Shown in pieces: positions 57,005-64,000 of a stretch of DNA of 64,000 nucleotides. Origin of the DNA: Chryseobacterium aquifrigidense (GTDB lineage: Bacteria; Bacteroidota; Bacteroidia; Flavobacteriales; Weeksellaceae); the NCBI RefSeq assembly GCF_006716485.1, contig NZ_VFPD01000001.1, positions 1,177,096-1,241,095 on the forward strand, given 5' to 3'. The notes under the pieces are model-generated. The model was not told the origin of the DNA. It ran no database searches and saw nothing but the letters and a program-made list of their open reading frames with translations. The position numbers and the translations under genes are program-made. Each line of letters starts with the position of its first letter. The first letter of the stretch is position 1.

Positions 57005-58558
57005 TTATTTATTATAATAATGTTCCTTCTCTATTCCAAGTTTCTGCATTTTGGAAATAAGTGTTGTTGGTGGTAATCCCAGCAGTTTCGCCGCACCTGT
57101 TTCCCCGAAAATACGGCCGTTACATTTTTTGATTATTTTTAAAATATATTCCTTTTCAAATTCCTGCAACGTTTTAACCTGAAAATCCTGATCCGTGTTT
57201 TGAGGGTTAATAACTTTTGGAAAATCCATTTCCTTGATGATATTTCCTTTTGCCGTCAGCATGCTTCTTTCAACCATATTTTCCAGTTCACGGATATTAC
57301 CCAGCCATGGATTGGTAATCATCATTTTTACTACGTTTTGAGAAAAACCATTAATCTTTTTGCCTGTTTTAGGATATAATTTTTCAAGGAAATAATCTGC
57401 CAGCAAAGGAATATCTTCCTCTCTTTCCCGCAGGGCAGGAAGGTGGATAGGAAAAACATTCAGCCTGTAAAAAAGATCACTTCTGAACCGTCCTTCCGCC
57501 ACTTCTTTTTCAAGATTCCTGTTGGTGGCCGTAATGATCCGTACATTTACCTTAATCCTTTTATTTCCACCGATTCTTTCAATTTCTTTTTCCTGAAGAA
57601 CCCTCAGAAGCCTTGCTTGTAATTCCAGGGGAAGTTCACCAATTTCATCCAGAAAAATAGTGCTGTTATGGGCCTGTTCAAACTTCCCTTTCCGCTGCTC
57701 TGTTGCTCCCGTGAAGCTTCCTTTTTCATGCCCGAAAAGTTCAGATTCTATTAAGTTGGCAGGAATAGCCGCACAGTTTATCCTGATCATTTTCTTTCCC
57801 GAAAATTCTGAAAGTTCATGAACCGCCTGTGCTATAAGCTCTTTTCCCGTACCCGTCTCTCCAAAGATAATCACATTGGATTGTGAAGGAGCTACCTGTG
57901 TGATCTGTTCAAAAATGAGCTGCATCGCTTCACTTTGCCCCACAATTCCCTGAAAGCCGTGTCTGCTTTTCTTGTCTTCTTCAATTTCTTTCGGAAAATT
58001 TGGGATATTTCCCTGAAATGTTTTCAATTGCTCCTGAATATCAATATTATGAAGAGTAATGGAAAGCTGGGTAGAAATGCCGTTTAAAATCCTTTCCGGA
58101 ATACTGTCTCCTGAAATAAAGCTTCTGTAGAAAAGGAAAAGTACATTTTTACTTTCACTGACATTAGGCAGTCCCAATCCGACAGCCATCCGCATTCCCG
58201 AATTTTTAGCTTCGGTAAAACAGGAAGGAAGCGGTGACCATTCTTTAAGATCAAAAAGCAGCGGTTCTGCGGAATCAAGACAATTTTTTAAATGCCTGTC
58301 AAGCTGTTGATCTGTAGTATAGTTCTGATTTTCAATCCGGCTGCCGAGTATTTCAATAGCTCCTTTATCATCTCTGATAATCATACAATCATTGAATCCC
58401 AGTTCAGTTTTGAAAGATTTGTTGAAAGCAAGCTGAAGCTGTTTCTTATCTAAAATGGTAGAAAACTCTTTGGTTAAACGGGAAATCATAAGCTGTTCTT
58501 TCTGCATGTCCTGCAGGCGTTTTATCATTTCTGCATTAGAATCAGAAGGCTTACTCAT
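57005..58558 (-). CDS. GAF-domain sigma-54-dependent activator
   Basis: A 517-residue FhlA-like activator. It starts with a short coiled region, then a GAF-type sensor (about 40-190). The AAA+ domain follows with [13 protein letters not shown], the GSFTGA loop and IFLDEIGEL, and the protein ends with a Fis-type helix-turn-helix ([20 protein letters not shown]). It has no receiver, so it probably senses a small molecule or redox state directly. Its promoter lies in the 147-bp gap before the hydrolase copy at 58706, past that gene's terminator. Confidence 0.92.
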   Translation of the reverse strand: MSKPSDSNAEMIKRLQDMQKEQLMISRLTKEFSTILDKKQLQLAFNKSFKTELGFNDCMIIRDDKGAIEILGSRIENQNYTTDQQLDRHLKNCLDSAEPLLFDLKEWSPLPSCFTEAKNSGMRMAVGLGLPNVSESKNVLFLFYRSFISGDSIPERILNGISTQLSITLHNIDIQEQLKTFQGNIPNFPKEIEEDKKSRHGFQGIVGQSEAMQLIFEQITQVAPSQSNVIIFGETGTGKELIAQAVHELSEFSGKKMIRINCAAIPANLIESELFGHEKGSFTGATEQRKGKFEQAHNSTIFLDEIGELPLELQARLLRVLQEKEIERIGGNKRIKVNVRIITATNRNLEKEVAEGRFRSDLFYRLNVFPIHLPALREREEDIPLLADYFLEKLYPKTGKKINGFSQNVVKMMITNPWLGNIRELENMVERSMLTAKGNIIKEMDFPKVINPQNTDQDFQVKTLQEFEKEYILKIIKKCNGRIFGETGAAKLLGLPPTTLISKMQKLGIEKEHYYNK

Positions 58559-58653
58559 AGAAATTCTTGCTTGAAAGTTTAAAGATAGGAAAATTGAGAA
58601 AAAATATATCCATGAGTTCTGAACTTTTGTGTCTTTAACTGTTGAAATAAAAA

Positions 58654-58678
58654 AAGATGAACTTTAAAGGTTCATCTT
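58654..58678 (-). terminator. Terminator of the minus-strand stress set
   Basis: AAGATGAAC (58654-58662) and GTTCATCTT (58670-58678) are perfect 9-bp arms. On the minus strand they are followed by a T-rich run, about 28 bp beyond the hydrolase stop codon. Confidence 0.8.
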
Positions 58679-58705
58679 CAGTATATTGAGAAAAGATTTG
58701 TTTTT

Positions 58706-59527
58706 TTAAGATCGGATAAATTCCAAAAGGTCTTTATTAATTGTCTCATGTTCTGTAGTCGGCATTCCGTGAGGGAAGCCAGGATACGTGATCAGCTTTC
58801 CGTTCTTTAATAATTTAATAGATTTTAATGCAGCATTGGCAATGGGAACAATCTGGTCATCTTCACCATGCATCACCAAAACAGGAATATCCACAGCTTT
58901 AAGATCTTCAGTTAAATCTGTTTCTGAAAAGGCCTTGATTCCATCATAATGCGCTACGATTCCCCCCATTAATCCCTGTCTCCACCAGTTTCTTTGTATT
59001 CCGTCTTTTACGTTCGCTCCTTCTCTGTTGTAGCCATAGAAAGGGAAAGTCAGGTCAAAATAAAACTGGTTTCTGTTGTTAAGGGTCTGTTCCCTGATAT
59101 TATCGAAAACTTCCATAGGAACGCCGTCAGGATTCGTTTCGCTCTTCACCATTACCGGCGGAACGGCACTGATCAGTACTGCTTTCTTAGCTCTTCCATT
59201 GGAATATTTGTTAACATAGCGGATTACTTCACCACCACCTGTTGAGTGCCCGATGTGGATAACATCTTTCAGGTCTAAAAATTCAACCAATTCTGCAGCA
59301 TCAGATGCATATTGTTCGATAGTATGATTATAAATGTTCTGGCTGGAGCGGCCGTGGCCTCTTCTGTCGTGGGTAACCACTCTGTAGCCTTTCTGCAGGA
59401 AGAAGATTACCTGTGCATCCCAATCGTCAGATGATAAAGGCCATCCGTGGTGAAACATTAATACAGGTCCTTGTCCCTGATCTTTGTAAAAAATTTCTGT
59501 TCCGTCTTTTAATGTTAATGTGCTCAT
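58706..59527 (-). CDS. Alpha/beta hydrolase of the non-heme chloroperoxidase type, copy 2
   Basis: A 273-residue protein, near-identical to the one at 44644 but in opposite direction. Most differences are conservative (Val/Ile, Asn/Thr, Tyr/Phe) and lie after residue 90. The same triad motifs are present (GHSTGGGEV, HGEDDQIVP, GFPHGMPTTEH). The two genes also share long stretches of DNA, so recent duplication or gene conversion is likely. It is last in the minus-strand set after the DsbA-like gene (47 bp). Confidence 0.9.
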   Translation of the reverse strand: MSTLTLKDGTEIFYKDQGQGPVLMFHHGWPLSSDDWDAQVIFFLQKGYRVVTHDRRGHGRSSQNIYNHTIEQYASDAAELVEFLDLKDVIHIGHSTGGGEVIRYVNKYSNGRAKKAVLISAVPPVMVKSETNPDGVPMEVFDNIREQTLNNRNQFYFDLTFPFYGYNREGANVKDGIQRNWWRQGLMGGIVAHYDGIKAFSETDLTEDLKAVDIPVLVMHGEDDQIVPIANAALKSIKLLKNGKLITYPGFPHGMPTTEHETINKDLLEFIRS

Positions 59528-59574
59528 GTTGTTTATTTTTAATGTTATGAATTGATTTTTAAATATTTTTCTGA

Positions 59575-60093
59575 TTAATAGGCTGTATTTTCCCGTACCA
59601 ACTGAAAAAGATCTTCGGCACCGCCGTTGAATTTATTCCCGTTTATGAAAAAAGAAGGCGTCCCGTTTACGCCGCTGATGATGCCGCTTTCAAAGTCTGT
59701 ATCTACTTTTTCTGCCAGTTCCTGCTTATGCATATCAGCTTTGAACTGAGGAACATTTAAACCCAGTTTTTCCGCAAGGTTTAATGGGAGACTTTCGTTC
59801 AGGAATTCCTGGTTTTCATAAATGGCATCATGCATTTCCCAGAATTTCCCCTGTAAAGCTGCCGCTTCTGCCGCCAGTGCTGCCGTTCTTGCATACTGAT
59901 GCATTTCTGACAGCGGAAAATTTCTGAATATAAATCTGATCTGATCTCCGAATTCTTTCATTAACTCTTTAAGAACCGGATAAGCTGCTCCGCAGTAAGG
60001 ACACTGATAATCCCCGTATTCTACAATAACTAAGCTGGCATCTGAGTTGCCTTGAGTGTGGTCAGCATTGCTGACTGATGGTTTTAGTGACAT
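59575..60093 (-). CDS. DsbA-family thioredoxin-fold protein
   Basis: A 172-residue protein with the redox motif GDYQCPYCGAAYP and the cis-Pro segment NGTPSFFINGNKF. There is no signal peptide, so it would act in the cytoplasm, unlike classical DsbA. It may reduce or oxidise protein thiols or act as a disulfide reductase. It is 2 bp downstream of the peroxiredoxin gene. Confidence 0.9.
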   Translation of the reverse strand: MSLKPSVSNADHTQGNSDASLVIVEYGDYQCPYCGAAYPVLKELMKEFGDQIRFIFRNFPLSEMHQYARTAALAAEAAALQGKFWEMHDAIYENQEFLNESLPLNLAEKLGLNVPQFKADMHKQELAEKVDTDFESGIISGVNGTPSFFINGNKFNGGAEDLFQLVRENTAY

Positions 60094-60095
60094 AA

Positions 60096-60557
60096 TTATT
60101 TCGTGTTAAGTTTTTCTAATGCTTCTAAAATTCCGTCTGCACCAGGATTGATGGCAGTGGGAGAGAGGTAGCTCCATTCGATGATGCCGTCTTTATTGAT
60201 GACAAAAAGAGCTCTGCTGCATTCTCCTTCTTCGTCATTGTAAACACCATACTTCCTGGCTGTTTCTCCCTTGGCTTCAAAATCTGCAAGCAGCGGGAAG
60301 TGCAGGTTTCTGGATTGTGAAAATGCCAGGTGGCACCATTTGCTGTCTACGGAAATTCCGAAAATCTCCGCATCATATTTTTTGAAATACTTCAGCATTT
60401 CGTTGTATAATGCCATCTGGTCACTACACACCGGGCTCCAGTCTGCCGGGTAAAATGCAAGGATAACGTTTCGTCCTCTGAATTCGGATAAGGTAATTTT
60501 CTGATCCGGGGTTGCAAATAATGTAAAATCAGGGGCAACCGTATTTTTTTGTAGCAT
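60096..60557 (-). CDS. Peroxiredoxin (AhpC/TSA family)
   Basis: A 153-residue protein with peroxidatic Cys in DWSPVCSDQM and the NVILAFYPAD strand typical of the AhpC/TSA family. It removes hydroperoxides. Neighbouring DsbA-like and YoaK genes are 2 and 4 bp away, so the three are surely co-transcribed. The DsbA-like partner could be its reductant, but this is inferred from position only. Confidence 0.92.
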   Translation of the reverse strand: MLQKNTVAPDFTLFATPDQKITLSEFRGRNVILAFYPADWSPVCSDQMALYNEMLKYFKKYDAEIFGISVDSKWCHLAFSQSRNLHFPLLADFEAKGETARKYGVYNDEEGECSRALFVINKDGIIEWSYLSPTAINPGADGILEALEKLNTK

Positions 60558-60561
60558 AGGA

Positions 60562-61254
60562 TTAGTTTTTAAATGTTGGAATTGGTATTGTTAATGCACA
60601 GATGAGGAGTAAGGCTGCCGGAAATATCAACGTCCAGTTTTCTAAATAAAAGAGCAGGAAAGGAGCTGCTAAAGCACCGGAGAGAAAGCCTATCCATAAG
60701 AATAACAAATGAAAGACATTCACTTTGTATTCCTTCCGCTCGTCTGCATGATCACTCATCACAAATAGGGCAGCAGTTTTTGCCAGGCTGTTTAAAGTTC
60801 CTGTCACAAAATCGGTGTTGATCTTTTGTTTCCCCACTGAAGTGACAATGGTATTCATAAGGCCCATCGAAAAACCGATAACGGCTACAGACACTCCATT
60901 GGCCATATGCTCATAATAATCAGTGATACTGTAAAGGATCATCATTCCGGAAACCATGTAGAAGATTATCTTTGTACTTCTGAACTTCTTTGATAATGAT
61001 AAGCATGTTCCTGTATAAATCCCTGCCAGAAAAAAGCTGATTGCAATAACAGAACTAAAGATAATACCATATTTTTCACTGAAAACAGCCGCTCCCAGTT
61101 GGGTGGTATTGCCACTCATGAAAGAAACATAGGTTTTCCATTGTATCAGCCCTGTAGCATCGGTATATCCTGCAATAAAAGCAAGAAGTACTGCCAGTTT
61201 CTCCTGTATTCTGACGGTTCTGTCAGGGAACAGGATTTTTGTTTCAGGAATCAC
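60562..61254 (-). CDS. YoaK-family (DUF1275) membrane protein, copy 2
   Basis: A roughly 230-residue protein with about six helices and the family motifs GYTDATGLIQWKTYVSFMSGNTTQ near the start and SVGKQKINTDFVTGTL in the middle. The frame extends upstream to 61368, but that part overlaps the bicupin gene out of frame; a GTG at 61254, 5 bp after the bicupin stop, is a better start. Function is unknown. It corresponds to the copy at 51446 on the other arm. Confidence 0.85.
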   Translation of the reverse strand: MIPETKILFPDRTVRIQEKLAVLLAFIAGYTDATGLIQWKTYVSFMSGNTTQLGAAVFSEKYGIIFSSVIAISFFLAGIYTGTCLSLSKKFRSTKIIFYMVSGMMILYSITDYYEHMANGVSVAVIGFSMGLMNTIVTSVGKQKINTDFVTGTLNSLAKTAALFVMSDHADERKEYKVNVFHLLFLWIGFLSGALAAPFLLFYLENWTLIFPAALLLICALTIPIPTFKN

Positions 61255-61259
61255 AGTCG

Positions 61260-62306
61260 TTATTTTCCAGGTTTGATGAATACTTTCTTTTGCGGAAATT
61301 TTTCTATTTCTCCTTCTTTCAGTCCAAAATTGGTGATGACCACATCTTTCGGGTTTCCTGCCAGCCATTCGCTGATATCAATAGATTCGTAGGTGCCGCT
61401 ATTAAATCCGATTAAGACTTTACAGACCGTATCTCCGGTATTTTTGATATAATGCCCGGCTCCCATAGGCACATAGCCTACATCACCTGCGTTGAACTGC
61501 TCCGTCACAGAAACTCCTTCGGCCAGGAACACCGACATTTCTGCCTGTCCTGAAATAAAATACTGCCATTCATCCGCATTAGGATGCCAGTGCATTTCTC
61601 TTAAAGCACCGGGCTGCAGCTCCAATATAGAACCGGCCATTGTGGTGCTGATCGGAAATTCCTTACTCGTAACCAATCTTTGTAGACCACCACCGGGAAT
61701 GACCCTTGGTTGCTGAGAATGCAGAGGATAACGGTGCAGGCTTGTCAGTTCAATGTCTGATTCCTCAGGACGTGCTGCGGCATTCACAGAGAGTTCATCC
61801 GGAACAACTCCTGCTGCAAAATATACCTCTTTCTGCGGAAGTTCTGCTACTTCTTCAAGGCTCAGCCCTAAATTCTGTGCAACGATTTCAGGAGGCATAC
61901 TTGAAACAAAATCCGTAACGCTGAAGGTATGGTCTTCTGAAAAATTACCGTTGTCAAAAATCAGGATAAAATGACATTCCTCTGTTCCTGTAGCCTGGAT
62001 AGAATGTCCGTAGCCTTTCGGAAAATACCATACGTCGCCGGGTTCAAAATTATCGGTATAACTTCGTCCGTCCGGATGGATAATGGTAGTACGCACCGTT
62101 CCTGAAATCACATATGCCCATTCTGCAGCGTTGGCATGCCAGTGAAGTTCTCTCATGCTTCCGGGCTGCAATCTCATGGATACTCCGGCAATGCCTACAG
62201 AAGCGGGAAATTCTTTTACAGAGGCTCCTCTCGTTGTACCGCCGTCATTGGTACGGGGTTCTTTTTTTTCTAATTCGTATCTGAAACTTAATGATGAAGG
62301 ATTCAT
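61260..62306 (-). CDS. Oxalate decarboxylase-like bicupin
   Basis: A 348-residue protein with two cupin domains. Each has the manganese-ligand pattern: ELHWHANAAEW with GYGHSI (first), and EMHWHPNADEW with GAGHYI (second). No signal peptide is seen. Bicupins of this type include oxalate decarboxylase; whether oxalate is the substrate here is uncertain. It has its own TAGCTTTA -7-like box upstream (complement of 62347-62354). Confidence 0.88.
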   Translation of the reverse strand: MNPSSLSFRYELEKKEPRTNDGGTTRGASVKEFPASVGIAGVSMRLQPGSMRELHWHANAAEWAYVISGTVRTTIIHPDGRSYTDNFEPGDVWYFPKGYGHSIQATGTEECHFILIFDNGNFSEDHTFSVTDFVSSMPPEIVAQNLGLSLEEVAELPQKEVYFAAGVVPDELSVNAAARPEESDIELTSLHRYPLHSQQPRVIPGGGLQRLVTSKEFPISTTMAGSILELQPGALREMHWHPNADEWQYFISGQAEMSVFLAEGVSVTEQFNAGDVGYVPMGAGHYIKNTGDTVCKVLIGFNSGTYESIDISEWLAGNPKDVVITNFGLKEGEIEKFPQKKVFIKPGK

Positions 62307-62346
62307 AGTATTATTTTTTTGTGATTAATTCTTTGTTTTGTTATCG

Positions 62347-62354
62347 TAAAGCTA
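62347..62354 (-). promoter_or_regulatory. Candidate -7 box for the bicupin operon
   Basis: On the minus strand this reads TAGCTTTA, close to TAnnTTTG. The same octamer stands before the gene at 62991, which supports its role. Confidence 0.4.
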
Positions 62355-62433
62355 CTCCGGAATCTGGCTTTTTTTTAATGTCATTCGGTGAAAAGGCAAA
62401 ATGAGTCGTTGGGAGTATAGATATATTGGCACT

Positions 62434-62991
62434 TTAAAATGGCTGGTTATATTGACCTGTTAATGCTTTATTTTCAATACTTTTTGCAAAGTTTGGTGTT
62501 TCTTCATGATTGTGGGTATCAGAAGCGGCCTGTCTGGATGCAGCGGCATCTGCAAGGTTGATCCCATGTTCTTTTAGATATTCAAACATTTCGGGAGTGG
62601 CCGTCGCATGAATTTCATTGGTGTAAAGACAGGTGTTTTCATCAATCTTTGTTACTTTCAGTTCCCATAGAACCTGAACTTTTGTACGTCCGTTTTTGGT
62701 AATTGAATCCGAGATGGAAAGCATTCGACAATAGTCCGGACGGTGAATATCTGCGATATAATGCTGTACCATCAGTGCATCTCCAATGGTTTCCACATTT
62801 AAAGACACTGGTTTGCCATCAAAAGTAACAGAAATGGCAGCTCCGATATGCTGAGTCGAACAGCGTTGGTATTCGGCATCCGGAAGATTAAGCAGCCAGT
62901 CTGCGATATTCACTTTTTCTATAGGTGCATTGATGGTGGCGCTTACGCTTGAATGGGATAGTGCGTTTTCGGGTGTTTGTAAGATTTCCAT
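62434..62991 (-). CDS. Conserved hypothetical protein, SRPBCC-like
   Basis: A 185-residue protein without signal peptide. NAPIEKVNIADWLLNLPDAEYQRC near the start and the alternating strands to about residue 140 suggest a START/SRPBCC-type ligand pocket. The C-terminus is Asn- and Gln-rich. I do not recognise a defined family. It is separated from the bicupin gene by 127 bp. Confidence 0.6.
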   Translation of the reverse strand: MEILQTPENALSHSSVSATINAPIEKVNIADWLLNLPDAEYQRCSTQHIGAAISVTFDGKPVSLNVETIGDALMVQHYIADIHRPDYCRMLSISDSITKNGRTKVQVLWELKVTKIDENTCLYTNEIHATATPEMFEYLKEHGINLADAAASRQAASDTHNHEETPNFAKSIENKALTGQYNQPF

Positions 62992-63026
62992 AGTTGTTGG
63001 TTTTGATTGTTATGTTATTGATGATG

Positions 63027-63069
63027 TAAAGCTACAAACCGACCATTCTAATTTTTACCGATGTTCGGT
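63027..63069 (-). promoter_or_regulatory. Promoter and operator region of the hypothetical gene at 62434
   Basis: On the minus strand a TAGCTTTA box (complement of 63027-63034) is preceded by ACCGACCAT-type half-sites and by the palindrome ACCGA-TGT-TCGGT (63057-63069). This arrangement resembles a repressor operator of TetR type covering the -33 region. The same stretch also shows a GG-N10-GC pattern (complement of 63031-63044), so a sigma-54 promoter cannot be excluded. Confidence 0.45.
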
Positions 63070-63144
63070 CAACAGGCGAAAACAATCGTTGAATAAGCTG
63101 ATGATGTTCAAATGGTAAAGAGATGAACTTTATTGAAAACAAAA

Positions 63145-63167
63145 AATCACTGTGGTTTACAGTGATT
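63145..63167 (-). terminator. Terminator of the ABM-domain gene
   Basis: AATCACTGT (63145-63153) and ACAGTGATT (63159-63167) are perfect 9-bp arms, followed on the minus strand by TTTTTTG. It lies about 25 bp beyond the stop codon of the gene at 63193. Confidence 0.8.
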
Positions 63168-63192
63168 GGTAATAAGTAATTGTAAAAAGCGG

Positions 63193-63744
63193 TTATTTAT
63201 ACAGCCATTTTTTGATCAGTCTGGTATAATTGGGCATGACGGCAAACACCATCAGAAAAACAATGATTCCGGAATTGATAAGTCCGTCAGAATAATGATT
63301 GACCGGAATATGTAAATATCGTAAAACAGGAACTATCAAAGCTGGAATGAGGACAGACAGCGGATAAATAGCTGACCAGGTTGCCAGAAACTGTTTCCAG
63401 CGTACCGGAACTTTATTTCCTTCATTTTCTGCAGTAAAAAGAAAATCAAGTCCGGATCTGATCTGGTAATGGTCATTTTTTCTAAACAATGGACTGGCTT
63501 TCTCAATGAGTTGTTTCCGGTTCTCCGATTCCATCCAGCTTTTAATATGATTAATCGTATCAAAACGGATAATGACGGTATACACAAAAGTCAGATCAGG
63601 AATCGGACGAATAATCTGCAGATCAATAAAACCTTCAGAATGTTTGGTAACAGGCACAATTTCGTCCAGCCATTTTTCATACTGTGATTGTTTTCCATCC
63701 AGAATATGATGGGTAATCACTACGGAGGCACCTTGATTTTCCAT
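63193..63744 (-). CDS. ABM-domain protein with C-terminal membrane segments
   Basis: A 183-residue protein. The first 100 residues form an antibiotic-biosynthesis-monooxygenase (ABM) domain: SVVITHHILDGKQSQYEKWL and EGFIDLQIIRP. Two predicted membrane helices follow (IYPLSVLIPALIVPVL and GIIVFLMVFAVM). ABM proteins include quinol monooxygenases; this membrane-linked form has no assigned reaction. It lies 22 bp after the Old Yellow Enzyme-type gene on the same strand. Confidence 0.82.
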   Translation of the reverse strand: MENQGASVVITHHILDGKQSQYEKWLDEIVPVTKHSEGFIDLQIIRPIPDLTFVYTVIIRFDTINHIKSWMESENRKQLIEKASPLFRKNDHYQIRSGLDFLFTAENEGNKVPVRWKQFLATWSAIYPLSVLIPALIVPVLRYLHIPVNHYSDGLINSGIIVFLMVFAVMPNYTRLIKKWLYK

Positions 63745-63766
63745 AACTGATTTTTTAAGGTTTTAT

Positions 63767-64000
63767 TTAGTACGCTCTTTTATACTGCCACGGAATTTCT
63801 GTTTCAACGCCTAATGCTTTAGCAGAATGGATAGCAAAATAAGGATCTCTCAGATGTTCCCGGGCAATGATCACCAGGTCAGCATCCCCATTGACAATAA
63901 TATCATTGGCCTGTTCTGCTTCTGTAATCATTCCGACAGCTCCTGTCAGAACCCCGGTATGCTCTTTAATGGCTTTTGCAAAAGGAACCTGGTATCCCGG
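63767..64000 (-). CDS. Old Yellow Enzyme-type NADH:flavin oxidoreductase, C-terminal part
   Basis: The frame is open to the window edge and codes for the last 77 residues. GAVGMITEAEQAND, then DLVIIAREHLRDPYFAIHSA, is the typical FMN-phosphate-binding end of Old Yellow Enzyme-family barrels, and IPWQYKRAY is the usual C-terminus of the YqjM group. Such enzymes reduce activated alkenes, quinones and other electrophiles. The start lies beyond the window. Confidence 0.88.
   Translation of the reverse strand, partial: PGYQVPFAKAIKEHTGVLTGAVGMITEAEQANDIIVNGDADLVIIAREHLRDPYFAIHSAKALGVETEIPWQYKRAY

Noticed and set aside
60562..61368. Longer N-terminus for the YoaK copy 2 gene
   Set aside because: The extra residues overlap the bicupin coding sequence, are rich in charged residues and do not resemble the family start; the GTG at 61254 is preferred.

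Overview
The window looks like a chromosomal segment of a Flavobacteriia member of the Bacteroidota, most likely Chryseobacterium or a close Weeksellaceae relative. This is inferred from AT-rich intergenic DNA, TAnnTTTG-type -7 boxes, a type IX secretion C-terminal domain, GPH and SSS sugar symporters, a Nudix-type AraR regulator and typical Flavobacteriia repeats. No rRNA, tRNA, CRISPR, transposase or phage gene was seen.

Positions 1-39089 form a very large xylan/arabinoxylan and L-arabinose utilisation locus. The first half (1-25152, plus strand) encodes GH43 enzymes, a CE1-type esterase, GH97, GH115 alpha-glucuronidase, a T9SS-secreted GH30, GH3 beta-xylosidase and GH51 arabinofuranosidase. 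These are followed by araB, araD, araA, an aldose epimerase lipoprotein and an SSS sugar symporter. A minus-strand GH5-lectin lipoprotein gene and the AraR-like regulator interrupt it (25558-28611). The second half (29126-39089, plus) has GH127, a SASA-type acetylesterase, a GPH pentoside symporter, GH10 xylanase, a GH43 without a signal peptide and GH67 alpha-glucuronidase. Together these genes would cut xylan outside the cell, remove acetyl, feruloyl, arabinosyl and glucuronosyl side groups, import pentosides and channel L-arabinose to xylulose 5-phosphate. No SusC/SusD pair and no xylose isomerase or xylulokinase gene lies in the window.

A 21-bp palindrome of the form TAARTGT-N7-ACAYTTA recurs before GH3, araB, araR, GH127 and galK, with a weaker copy before the CE1 gene. 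I infer that these are AraR operators.

Positions 39215-44345 hold a secreted hypothetical protein, an AraC-family regulator, galK-galT, a Cof-type HAD phosphatase and a small ArsR-like fragment.

Positions 44644-63744 form a stress-type island. A tightly packed 11-gene plus-strand operon runs from an alpha/beta hydrolase to a histidine kinase and a sigma-54 response regulator. It faces a minus-strand set with a bicupin, YoaK protein, peroxiredoxin, DsbA-like protein and a second, nearly identical alpha/beta hydrolase, next to a second sigma-54 activator. Three gene types (hydrolase, YoaK, sigma-54 activator) occur once on each arm. This island is the best candidate for an incompletely described system. 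The window ends inside an Old Yellow Enzyme-type gene.

Notable non-coding structure: a four-unit tandem array with A-B-A-B organisation between the GH3 promoter and gene, a tandem duplication that copied the tails of two convergent genes, a 192-bp MITE-like inverted repeat, and several terminator hairpins.
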